Assembly: GCF_023897065.1 (NCBI RefSeq)
Contig: NZ_JAMHIV010000016.1
Location: 62,001-126,000, forward strand
Reading direction: 5' to 3'
Source of the DNA: Crossiella sp. SN42
Lineage (GTDB): Bacteria > Actinomycetota > Actinomycetes > Mycobacteriales > Pseudonocardiaceae
Length of the DNA: 64,000 bases
Below are positions 55,188 through 64,000 of the stretch, one piece after another. Positions within the stretch are counted from its first letter, which is position 1. Every line of letters begins with the position of its first letter. The translations under genes and the position numbers were made by a program. Below the pieces are notes generated by a model. It saw only the letters and a program-made list of their open reading frames with translations. It was not told where the DNA came from and made no database searches.

Positions 55188-56075
55188 TCAGCGGCCGAGC
55201 AGCCGGGCCGGGGTGTCGTGCAGCACCGCGCGCAGGAACTCCGGCCCCAGGTCCTGCGCCCAGCCCGCGATCGCCCGCAGCTGCTCGCTGTACTCGTAAG
55301 GAATATTCGGGTAGTCGGTGCCCAGCGCCACCCGGTCGCCGAACTCGGCCAGCCGCGCGGTCCAGTCCGCAGGCAGCGGCGCGTTCCGCTCGGTGAAGGC
55401 CACCCCGACCATGGTGGTGTCCAGGTGCACCCTCGGGTAGCGGCGCAGCAGCTCCAGCGCGGCCAGGTAGTCCGGGGTGCCCGCGTGCGCGAGCACCGCG
55501 GTCAGCCGGGGATGGCGGCGCAGCACCGTCTCGAAGACGTCCAGCCCGGTGTGCCTGCCGGGCAGCGGCCCGTGTCCACAGTGGATGACCACCGGCACCC
55601 CGGACTCGGCGATCAGGCCCCACACCTTGTCCAGCAACGGATCCGCCGGGTCGTAGTCGCCGACCTGCACGTGCGCCTTCAGGCAGCGCACGCCGCGCTC
55701 CAGCGCGCGGGCCAGGTAGGCGTCCGCGCCGGGCTCGGGGTAGAAGGTGGCGGTGGGCACCGCGTCCGGCTCCCGCTCGGCGAACTCCGCGGCCCAGTCG
55801 TTGAGCCACTCGGCCATGGCCGGCTTGTGCGGGTAGAGCAGCGGCGCGAAACCGATCACGCCGAAGCCGCGCAGCACCGCCAGCCTGGTCGGCTCGTCGA
55901 AGCGGTAGCGCACCGGCCAGGCCACGCCGTAGTGCTCGCTGGCGGCGTCGAAGTAGGCCCAGACCTTGGCCAGCACCCGCTCCGGCATGAAGTGCACGTG
56001 GATGTCGATGAGTCCGGGCAGACCGAGCCCGCGCACCCAGTCGCGGATCTGCTCGTCGCTGCCCGGCCCGGTCAC
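55188..56075 (-). CDS. Amidohydrolase-2 family protein
   Basis: 295 aa from the GTG at 56075, which overlaps the smpB stop as GTGA (a second GTG at 56078). TIM-barrel metal hydrolase: [11 protein letters not shown] near 20 (HxH), KAHVQ near 135, VIHCGHG near 165, LAHAG near 200, and [12 protein letters not shown] near 250 with the Asp. Members decarboxylate or hydrolyse cyclic substrates; the substrate here is unknown. It is translationally coupled to smpB, which is unusual for a metabolic gene. Confidence 0.9.
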   Translation of the reverse strand: MTGPGSDEQIRDWVRGLGLPGLIDIHVHFMPERVLAKVWAYFDAASEHYGVAWPVRYRFDEPTRLAVLRGFGVIGFAPLLYPHKPAMAEWLNDWAAEFAEREPDAVPTATFYPEPGADAYLARALERGVRCLKAHVQVGDYDPADPLLDKVWGLIAESGVPVVIHCGHGPLPGRHTGLDVFETVLRRHPRLTAVLAHAGTPDYLAALELLRRYPRVHLDTTMVGVAFTERNAPLPADWTARLAEFGDRVALGTDYPNIPYEYSEQLRAIAGWAQDLGPEFLRAVLHDTPARLLGR

Positions 56076-56548
56076 CACTTGCCCTTGCGGATGCGCCCGG
56101 CGACCTTGGCCACCTCGCGCTCGGCGTCCCGCTTGGCCAGGTCGTGCCGCTTGTCGTAGGACTTCTTGCCGCGGGCCAGGGCCAGCTCGATCTTGACCTT
56201 GCCGTCGTTGAAGTACATCGACAGCGGCACCAGGCTCAGCCCGCTCTCCTTGAGCTTGCCGATCAGGCGCTCGATCTCCCTGCGGTGCAGCAGCAGCTTC
56301 CGGTTGCGCCGAGGGGTGTGGTTGGTCCAGGTGCCCTGGAAGTACTCCGGGATGTGCACGTTCCGCAGCCACACCTCGCCGTCGTCCACGGTCGCGAACG
56401 CGTCGACCAGCGAGGCGCGGCCGAGACGGAGGCTCTTGACCTCCGTGCCGACCAGCACCACGCCGGCCTCGTAGGTGTCGACGATCGCGTAGTCGTGCCG
56501 AGCCTTGCGGTTCGACGCGATCACCTTGCGACCGGTTTCTTTGGGCAT
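56072..56548 (-). CDS. smpB: SsrA-binding protein SmpB
   Basis: 158 aa. Typical SmpB: N-terminal [21 protein letters not shown], central GTEVKSLR and [15 protein letters not shown]-terminal basic tail [19 protein letters not shown]. It carries tmRNA into the ribosome and recognises the empty mRNA channel. It follows ftsX by 31 bp, the standard actinobacterial order. Its partner RNA lies about 3 kb downstream. Confidence 0.98.
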   Translation of the reverse strand: MPKETGRKVIASNRKARHDYAIVDTYEAGVVLVGTEVKSLRLGRASLVDAFATVDDGEVWLRNVHIPEYFQGTWTNHTPRRNRKLLLHRREIERLIGKLKESGLSLVPLSMYFNDGKVKIELALARGKKSYDKRHDLAKRDAEREVAKVAGRIRKGKW

Positions 56549-56579
56549 GAGAAGACCTTACGTGCGGGGACCAACCAGT

Positions 56580-57482
56580 TTACTGCCGCACGTACAGCCG
56601 CAGCGTGACGTAGCCGGTGACCGCGGAGATCACCACGCCGACCAGGAACAGCCACGGCGAGACGAAGAGCACATCGCCCATGCTGATCGCCGGGATCACG
56701 CCGTTGCGCACCGGCTCGGCCAGCACGCTGTCCACGATGGTCGACTTGATGATGGCCAGGCCGCTGACCGCGAGGATGGCGCCGATCACGCCCGCCACCA
56801 CGGCCTCGATGAGGAAGGGCAGCTGGGTGTACCACCGGGTCGCGCCGACCAGGCGCATGATGCCGACCTCCGTGCGTCTGGTGAACGCGGAGACCTGGAT
56901 GGTGTTGGAGATCAGCAGCAACGCGGCCAAGGCCTGCACCAGCGCGATGAAGAAGGTCGCGTTGCGCAGGCCGTTGAACACGTTGAACAGCTGGTCGATC
57001 AGCGCCCGCTGATCGTTGATCTTCGAGACGCCTGGTTTGTTGGCGTACTCCTTGGCCAGCGCCTCGAACCGGGTCGGGTCCTTGAGCTTGACCCGGAAGG
57101 AGGCCGGCAGCGACTCGGGACGGACGATCTCCACCAGGTCGCGGTTGGTCGCGTAGATCTCCTTGAACCGCTGGTAGGCCTTGTCGCGGCTCTCGTAGGT
57201 CACGGTGTCCACGAGCGGGCTCTCGGACAGGCTCTTGCGCAGCGCAGAGCAGATGTCCTGGGCGCAGTCCTTGTCATTGGCGCTGAGATCGCCAGAAAGG
57301 GTCACGCCGACCTGGAGCTTGTCGTAGTACTGGTTCTGCACCTTGTCGATGAGCCGCACGATCAGCAGGCCACCACCGAGCAGGCCGAGGGAGATCGCCG
57401 TCGTCAGGATCATCGCGATCGTCATCGTGATGTTCCGGCGCAGGCCGGTGATGACTTCGCTGAACACAAAACTGGCGCGCAT
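56580..57482 (-). CDS. ftsX: Cell-division ABC permease FtsX
   Basis: 300 aa. A short cytosolic N-terminus, TM1 at about 22-44, a large extracytoplasmic domain to about 170 (with a pair of Cys at about 73 and 78), then three more membrane helices. With FtsE it couples ATP hydrolysis to activation of septal peptidoglycan hydrolases. It lies 50 bp after ftsE and the two form one complex. Confidence 0.97.
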   Translation of the reverse strand: MRASFVFSEVITGLRRNITMTIAMILTTAISLGLLGGGLLIVRLIDKVQNQYYDKLQVGVTLSGDLSANDKDCAQDICSALRKSLSESPLVDTVTYESRDKAYQRFKEIYATNRDLVEIVRPESLPASFRVKLKDPTRFEALAKEYANKPGVSKINDQRALIDQLFNVFNGLRNATFFIALVQALAALLLISNTIQVSAFTRRTEVGIMRLVGATRWYTQLPFLIEAVVAGVIGAILAVSGLAIIKSTIVDSVLAEPVRNGVIPAISMGDVLFVSPWLFLVGVVISAVTGYVTLRLYVRQ

Positions 57483-57532
57483 CGGGCTTCGGCGTTCCTT
57501 GGGTAGTCGGGGAGGAGGAGACGGGACCGGAA

Positions 57533-58222
<690 letters not shown>

Positions 58223-58432
58223 GACGCCGGAGTCTACTCATGCGACGTGTGGGTGCTGTGCGACGCAAGCCCGCAAGCGGGTATTCGGTCGGTTACATGG
58301 GGTGAACGGCACTTCGACCACCCCTTTTCCGCCCGCGCATGGGCCCGATTCGTACCCCGAGTTGACCGGAACACACGGAGTGTCAACAAAAATGACCGTC
58401 CGTATCGGACACGCGCGGGCGGAGATCCGGGG

Positions 58433-59536
58433 TCAGCCGGTGCGGCGCCAGCGGATGCCGGCCTCCAGGAAGCCGTCGATGTCGCCGTCGAGCACCGCCG
58501 AGGGGTTGCCCACCTCGTGGTCCGTGCGCAGGTCCTTGACCATCTGGTACGGGTGCAGCACGTAGGAGCGCATCTGGTTGCCCCAGGAGCCGCCGCCCTC
58601 GCCCTTGAGCGCGTCGATCTTGGCCTTCTCCTCCTGGCGGCGGCGCTCCAGCAGCTTGGCCTGCAACACGCCCATCGCGGTGGCCTTGTTCTGCAGCTGG
58701 CTGCGCTCGTTCTGGCAGGAGACCACGATGCCGGTCGGGATGTGCGTGATGCGCACCGCGGAGTCGGTGGTGTTCACGCCCTGGCCGCCGGGACCGGAGG
58801 AGCGGTAGACGTCGATCCGCAGGTCCTTCTCGTCGATCTCCACGTGGTCGGACTGCTCGACCACGGGCACCACCTCGACCGCGGCGAAGGAGGTCTGGCG
58901 GCGGCCCTGGTTGTCGAACGGCGAGATGCGCACCAGCCGGTGCGTGCCCTGCTCGACCGAGAGCGTGCCGTAGGCAAAAGGCGCCCTGACCCGGAAGGTG
59001 GCCGACTTGATGCCGGCCTCTTCGGCGTGTGACACGTCGTACACGTCGGTGTTGTAGCCGTGCCGCTCGGCCCAGCGCAGGTACATCCGCATCAGCATCT
59101 CGGCGAAGTCGGCGGCGTCCACGCCACCGGCCTCCGCGCGCACCGAGACCAGCGCCTCGCGCGAGTCGTACTCGCCGGAGAGCAGGGTGCGCACCTCCAG
59201 GGAGGCGATCGCCTCGCGGAGCTCGGCCAGCTCCTTGTCGGCGTCGGCGGCCGAGGACGCGTCCTCCTCCTCCTCAGCCAGCTCGTAGAGCACGCTGAGG
59301 TCGTCGAGGCGGGAGCGCAGGTCGGTCACCCGGCGCAGCTCGCCCTTCTTGTGGGAGAGCTGGCTGGTGACCTGCTGGGCGCGTTCCTGGTCGTTCCACA
59401 GGTCCGGCTGGGCGACCTGCTCGTCGAGATCGGCCACCTCGGCACGCAACTTCTCGAGGCCCATCACCGCCTCCACGCTGGCCAGGGTGGCGGAGAGGTC
59501 CTTGATGTCGGCTGCGACGTCGGGGTTCACAGCCAT
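58433..59536 (-). CDS. prfB: Peptide chain release factor 2
   Basis: 367 aa from the ATG at 59536; the open frame upstream of it is unrelated. RF2 features: stop-codon tripeptide SPF at 205-207 and GGQ at 250-252 in [10 protein letters not shown]. It starts with an uninterrupted frame, lacking the internal UGA frameshift found in many bacteria. Reads UGA and UAA. Lies upstream of ftsE (210-bp gap) as in other actinobacteria. Confidence 0.97.
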   Translation of the reverse strand: MAVNPDVAADIKDLSATLASVEAVMGLEKLRAEVADLDEQVAQPDLWNDQERAQQVTSQLSHKKGELRRVTDLRSRLDDLSVLYELAEEEEDASSAADADKELAELREAIASLEVRTLLSGEYDSREALVSVRAEAGGVDAADFAEMLMRMYLRWAERHGYNTDVYDVSHAEEAGIKSATFRVRAPFAYGTLSVEQGTHRLVRISPFDNQGRRQTSFAAVEVVPVVEQSDHVEIDEKDLRIDVYRSSGPGGQGVNTTDSAVRITHIPTGIVVSCQNERSQLQNKATAMGVLQAKLLERRRQEEKAKIDALKGEGGGSWGNQMRSYVLHPYQMVKDLRTDHEVGNPSAVLDGDIDGFLEAGIRWRRTG

Positions 59537-59559
59537 AGAGCGTACTGGGAAGCGGCCGC

Positions 59560-60060
59560 TCAGGTGACGGGGATGGCGTCCAGCAGCTTGATCACGGCCC
59601 GGGTGTGCGCCACGGCGAAGTCCGCGGCGGCCTTGGCGTAGGGGTCGGCGGCGGCCTTGGCCGCGTTGCGGGCCTCGTCCAGCTGGCTGTTGTAGGCCTG
59701 CTTCGCGGTGTCCACCAGCGTCTGGCGCTGCTTGGCCGGCAACGAGCCGGCGTGCATCAGCCGCAGGATCAGCGGGCTGCGCAGGTGGTCGGGGCCGGGC
59801 TCGGTGGCCAGCCAGGCCTTGAAGGCCTTCTTGCCGGCCGCGGTGATGAGGTACTGCTGGCTGGAGCGCGGCCCCTGCTTGCCGAGCTTGAGCAAGCCGT
59901 TGTCGGCCAGCGCCGGCAGTTCCCGGTAGACCTGGCTGCGCGTGACGCTGAAGAACGCACCGAAGCGTTCCGTTGCGGCAGCAACGAGCTGGCCGCCGGT
60001 CTTGGGACCGTCGTGCAGCAGGCCGAGGAGAGCCGCGGCAGTCGCGTTCAGTTCTGACAC
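59560..60060 (-). CDS. PadR-like transcriptional regulator
   Basis: 166 aa from the GTG at 60060. Winged helix: [41 protein letters not shown], then a helical C-terminal dimerisation region with an Ala-rich stretch. Upstream of prfB by 23 bp on the same strand. Target unknown. Confidence 0.88.
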   Translation of the reverse strand: MSELNATAAALLGLLHDGPKTGGQLVAAATERFGAFFSVTRSQVYRELPALADNGLLKLGKQGPRSSQQYLITAAGKKAFKAWLATEPGPDHLRSPLILRLMHAGSLPAKQRQTLVDTAKQAYNSQLDEARNAAKAAADPYAKAAADFAVAHTRAVIKLLDAIPVT

Positions 60061-60157
60061 ATGTCCAACGGTGCCACGGCTTTCCCCCGCTGTCCACATT
60101 GGTCAGCCGTTCTGTCCATTGTGTATGGTCGCGCTCTGGGCCGAACGGGCCTGGTGA

Positions 60158-61759
60158 TCACCCGAATGGCCCTCTGCGGACTGGAACCGCCGGGCGCAGG
60201 GATCCGCGGTCGTGCACCAGATGCCGGGGGCTGGGCATGGGTCCGGCAGGCACCTCCACCAGCGCGGGCTCGGCCAGGTGGACCGCCCGCGCCACCGCCG
60301 CCGTCAGCGCCTCAGGGTCGGCGGCCCTGCTGGCCTGCACGCCAAAAGCCTTGGCCAGGCTGAGGAAGTCCACGTCTGTCGGGTTCTCGTTGAACACCAC
60401 GGTGACCACACCGATCCGATAACGCTGGGCGGTGGCCAGCTCCTGCGGGTTCCACGCCGCCACCCCGTCGCCGAAGAGGGCCACCACCGGCCGGTCCGGC
60501 TGGGCCAGCTTGGCGCCCAGCGCGGTGGCGAACGCGCCGCCGAGCCCGCCGTCCTGCCCGGCGGAGAGGAAGGTTCGCGGCTCCAGCACCGGGTATGCCG
60601 AGGGGACCACGCAGCCGACCGGGCCGACCTCGTCCACCAGCACGCCCTCGGCCGGGATCGCTTTGCGCAGCGCGGAAACCCAGCCCAGCTGCGGCCCGCA
60701 GGAGGTCAGCTCGCGGGCCGTCCACGCCCAGATGCGGTCCACTGTGGACACCGGCCAGTAGCTGCGCGGCCGGTCCGCCAGCGCTTCGGCCAGCGCGGCC
60801 AGGCCCAGCCGGGCGTCGGCGCACACCGCCACGTCCGGCTCCCTCGGCCCGCCCAGGTCGTGCTCGTCGGCGTTGAGCAGCACCAGCTTGGTGTGCGCGC
60901 CGATCCGGTTCGGCTCGCCCGCGGCGTCCAGGAAGCGGGCCCCGACCGCGAGCACCACATCGGCCGCCCGCAGCAGCTGTCTGCCCGCCAAGTGGGGGAA
61001 GGCCAGCGGGTGGTCGCCGGGAATCGCGCCCGGACCGCCGAGGCTGGTCACCACCGGCGCGCCGAGCGCCTCGGCCAGCGCGAGCAGCTCGGCGTCGGCG
61101 TCGGCGGCCTGCACGCCCCAGCCCGCGTACAGCACGGGTTTGTGTGCCGCGCGCAACAACTTCGCCGCGGCCTCGATCTCGCCCTGATCCGGCCGCACCG
61201 GGAGCACGCCGTCGATGCCGGGGTCCAGCAGCCGGATGTCGGCCTCGGCGGCGAGCACGTCCGGCGGCAGCTCCAGCGCCACCGGCCGGGGCCGCCCCGA
61301 GCGCAGCGCGCGGACCGCGGTGCGCACCATGGCAGGCACCTGCTCCGGCCGCCTGGCCAGCGCGCACCGGGTGGTCAGCGCGGCCAGCACACCGGACTGG
61401 TCCGGCAGCTCGTGCGGCAGGCCGAGCCCGCCGCCGATGAGGTGCGAGGGCACCTGCCCGGCCAGCAGCAGCACCGGCGTGGACCGGCTGTGCGCGGTGG
61501 CCAGGCCGGAGAGCGCGTCCAGCACCCCGGCGCCCGGCCCGACCAGGCACACCCCGATCCGGCCGGAGGCGCGGGCGTAGCCGTCGGCCATCCTGGCCGC
61601 GGCCTGCTCGTGCCGCGCGGCGTAGAAGCGCAGTGCCCCGCCGGTGCGCTCGATCGCCTCGGTGGCCGGCGCCAGCAGGTCGTGCGGCACCCCGGACAGA
61701 TCGCGCACCCCTTCCGCGAGCAGCTGCGCGGCCAGGGCCTGGCCGCCCGTCATGCGCAT
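60158..61759 (-). CDS. Thiamine-diphosphate-dependent enzyme (acetolactate synthase-like)
   Basis: 533 aa from the ATG at 61759 (GAGGGGG upstream). Three ThDP-enzyme domains: N-terminal with catalytic Glu51 in ARHEQAAARMADGYAR; middle domain; C-terminal ThDP/Mg site GDGVAAW...VVFNEN. Acetolactate synthases, benzoylformate decarboxylases and sulfoacetaldehyde acetyltransferases share this fold; the substrate cannot be told from motifs. It stands alone and diverges from an AraC regulator, its likely controller. Confidence 0.88.
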   Translation of the reverse strand: MRMTGGQALAAQLLAEGVRDLSGVPHDLLAPATEAIERTGGALRFYAARHEQAAARMADGYARASGRIGVCLVGPGAGVLDALSGLATAHSRSTPVLLLAGQVPSHLIGGGLGLPHELPDQSGVLAALTTRCALARRPEQVPAMVRTAVRALRSGRPRPVALELPPDVLAAEADIRLLDPGIDGVLPVRPDQGEIEAAAKLLRAAHKPVLYAGWGVQAADADAELLALAEALGAPVVTSLGGPGAIPGDHPLAFPHLAGRQLLRAADVVLAVGARFLDAAGEPNRIGAHTKLVLLNADEHDLGGPREPDVAVCADARLGLAALAEALADRPRSYWPVSTVDRIWAWTARELTSCGPQLGWVSALRKAIPAEGVLVDEVGPVGCVVPSAYPVLEPRTFLSAGQDGGLGGAFATALGAKLAQPDRPVVALFGDGVAAWNPQELATAQRYRIGVVTVVFNENPTDVDFLSLAKAFGVQASRAADPEALTAAVARAVHLAEPALVEVPAGPMPSPRHLVHDRGSLRPAVPVRRGPFG

Positions 61760-61900
61760 ACGCGGCGCCCCCTCGTGCTCGGTTCGCCCCGGCAGTCTTG
61801 ATCGCCGACTGGAGCAACGATTGTTCGTCAGCGCACGCACAGTGGTTGGCAACGCACACGCTGACCCGGTTCACTGGACGGATACCGGGAGGAGGCCGCC

Positions 61901-62869
61901 ATGCCCGTGCTCGTGCACACCAGCACCGTCACCGAGCGCGACCGCCTTGACTACTGGCGGGATGCCGGCGAACGGGCCGCGATGCCGATCGAGATCACCG
62001 ACGCGCGGGCCGAGCACTTCCGGGCGAGCCTGCGCGGCCAGCGCTTCGGCGCGGTGCAGGTCAACGAGATCACCACCAGCCCGCACGTGATCCGGCGGGC
62101 CCGCAGGGGCGGCGAGACCGGGTACGAGCTGTGCAAGACCACCCTGGTGGCTCAGGGCAACTGCGTGCTGAACCAGGACGGCAGGCGCACCGAGCTGGGT
62201 CCTGGCGACATGGTGCTCTACGACAGCTCCCGGCCCTACGAGATGGTGATGCCGGAGGACGTGCGGCTGCTGGTGCTGCAGTACCCGCGCAAGCTGCTGG
62301 CCACCACCGACGAGGAGGACCGGCTGCTGGCCACCCGGCTGCCCACCTCGGCCGGCCTCGGCCAGGTGGTCGCCCAGCTGCTCCGGCACGTGGTGTCCAC
62401 AATGGACGAGACCGACGGCGCGACCGGGGTGCGGCTCACCGACAACCTCATCGACCTGCTCGGCGTGCTGCTCGGCGAGCACAGCGCGCCGAGGTCGATC
62501 GAGCCCGACTCGGCGCGGCGCGCGCTGCTGCTGCGGGTGCTCTCCTTCGTGGAGGCCCGGCTGCACGATCCCGACCTGGACCCGGAGTCCATCGCCGCGG
62601 CGCACCACGTCTCCACCAGGTACCTGCACAAGCTGTTCGAGGACCGGCCCGAGTCGCTGGCCGCCTACGTGCGGGCCCGGCGGCTGGAGCGCTGCCGCAG
62701 CGACCTGCGGGACGTGGCCCAGGCCGGCCGTCCGGTCGCGGTGCTGGCGGCCGCCTGGGGCTTCCGGGACGCCGCGCACTTCAGCAAGGTGTTCAAGAAC
62801 GCCTATGGTCTACCGCCGGGTGAGTACCGGCGCTCCTTCACGCAGCGCAGCCAGCAGCGCGTTCCTTAG
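61901..62869 (+). CDS. AraC-family regulator with AraC_binding_2 domain
   Basis: 322 aa. N-terminal cupin-like sensory domain (DYWRDAGERA ... LGPGDMVLYDSSRPYEM, the AraC_binding_2 signature) and a C-terminal double HTH (SIAAAHHVSTRYLHKLF, then VAVLAAAWGFRDAAHFSKVFK). Divergent from the ThDP enzyme with a 141-bp gap. Confidence 0.93.
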   Translation: MPVLVHTSTVTERDRLDYWRDAGERAAMPIEITDARAEHFRASLRGQRFGAVQVNEITTSPHVIRRARRGGETGYELCKTTLVAQGNCVLNQDGRRTELGPGDMVLYDSSRPYEMVMPEDVRLLVLQYPRKLLATTDEEDRLLATRLPTSAGLGQVVAQLLRHVVSTMDETDGATGVRLTDNLIDLLGVLLGEHSAPRSIEPDSARRALLLRVLSFVEARLHDPDLDPESIAAAHHVSTRYLHKLFEDRPESLAAYVRARRLERCRSDLRDVAQAGRPVAVLAAAWGFRDAAHFSKVFKNAYGLPPGEYRRSFTQRSQQRVP

Positions 62870-63032
62870 CCCCACGCGGGTGGTTCGGCCGACGCGGACC
62901 GGTGTTTCCGGCGCACAGGTCTACCCCGGACGGCGCAACAGCCCGGAAGATCACTCGGCGCGGGGCTCGTCCAACGCCGTACGGGCCCCGTCGTCCGCCG
63001 ACGAGCAGATCCTGTGACGGGGAGGTCCTGCC

Positions 63033-63269
63033 GTGCACCGCAGTTGGTTCCGAACGAAGCTGGCCGAGAAGAAGACCGAGGTGACCACCAAGGTCAAGAG
63101 CAATGTGACCGCGCGGGCGAAGGCGTTGATCCCGCAGCGGCTCACCGAGTCCGCACCACGCGACAACTGCATGGTCTGCGGCAAGAAGCTCAAGCCGCAT
63201 TCCGTGGCCAACGGCGACGGCCGGGTGTGCTCGCCCGCCTGCGCGCACGCGTGGGTCAAGGGGCTCTAA
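63033..63269 (+). CDS. Small Cys-rich zinc-ribbon-like protein
   Basis: 78 aa from the GTG at 63033. A basic N-terminal half is followed by NCMVCGKKL and GRVCSPACAHAW, two Cys pairs (CxxC and CxxxC) that could bind zinc. No named family recognised. A perfect hairpin follows it. Confidence 0.7.
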   Translation: MHRSWFRTKLAEKKTEVTTKVKSNVTARAKALIPQRLTESAPRDNCMVCGKKLKPHSVANGDGRVCSPACAHAWVKGL

Positions 63270-63279
63270 CCGAAACGTG

Positions 63280-63313
63280 GGCGGGCCGGTCCAGCCCCTC
63301 CGCTGGACCGGCC
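63280..63313. terminator. Bidirectional terminator hairpin
   Basis: Perfect 14-bp stem (63280-63293 with 63300-63313), 6-nt loop, between convergent genes; followed by a T-containing stretch on the plus strand. Confidence 0.8.
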
Positions 63314-63345
63314 CGTTCTTCCCCCTCGACCAGCTCGTCCCCGCC

Positions 63346-64000
<655 letters not shown>

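Overview
The window is high-GC actinobacterial DNA. The conserved block prfB, ftsE, ftsX, smpB with a nearby ssrA (tmRNA) gene, the abundance of GTG starts, LAL-type LuxR regulators, an ALF-repeat toxin and a CYP105-like P450 operon point to a Pseudonocardiales-type soil actinomycete. The genus is an inference only.

Layout. 1-4.2 kb: the 3' part of an alanine-rich ALF-repeat polymorphic toxin and a start-stop overlapping probable immunity gene. 4.2-5.8 kb: an Asp/Glu racemase, a degenerate HNH-like gene, a broken copy of that gene and a LysR C-terminal remnant. 5.84-26.14 kb: a segment of about 20 kb bounded by imperfect direct repeats of about 115 bp. Each repeat carries the 3' half of tRNA-Ala(GGC) plus its downstream hairpin; the right copy is the complete tRNA gene. 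This looks like an old tRNA-targeted integrative island whose integrase is not recognisable. Its cargo is two secreted S33 peptidases, an isochorismatase-fold protein, a double TetR regulator, an HTH-nSTAND-WD40 protein, a small-peptide/ThiF cassette with a PqqD/RRE-like domain (possible RiPP or MccB-type system), an NB-ARC-TPR protein and a HEPN-NACHT protein. Decayed, gene-poor stretches separate them.

26.2-52.2 kb is denser accessory chromosome: PaaK-type ligase, DsbA-like protein, short VIT-like protein, MFS transporter, glycosyltransferase, HrpB helicase, and two LAL regulators each divergent from a secreted protein gene. A two-component system follows, directly upstream of a complete P450-ferredoxin-reductase set on the same strand. 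Then come 3-ketosteroid delta1-dehydrogenase, a TetR/NmrA/SGNH group with a visible double operator, and smaller genes. 52.2-60.1 kb holds a 31-bp degenerate tandem repeat, tmRNA with a 23-bp terminator stem, a NarL-type two-component pair, an amidohydrolase, smpB, ftsX, ftsE, prfB and a PadR-like regulator. 60.1-64 kb: a ThDP enzyme, an AraC regulator, a small Cys-rich protein and the 3' part of a second P450.

How parts work together: SmpB and tmRNA rescue stalled ribosomes, FtsE/FtsX control septal wall hydrolysis, and RF2 terminates at UGA/UAA. The P450 operon is self-sufficient for electron delivery. The island groups three STAND ATPases, one with an intact HEPN RNase motif, which suggests immunity, and it carries the best candidate for a new small-peptide modification system.
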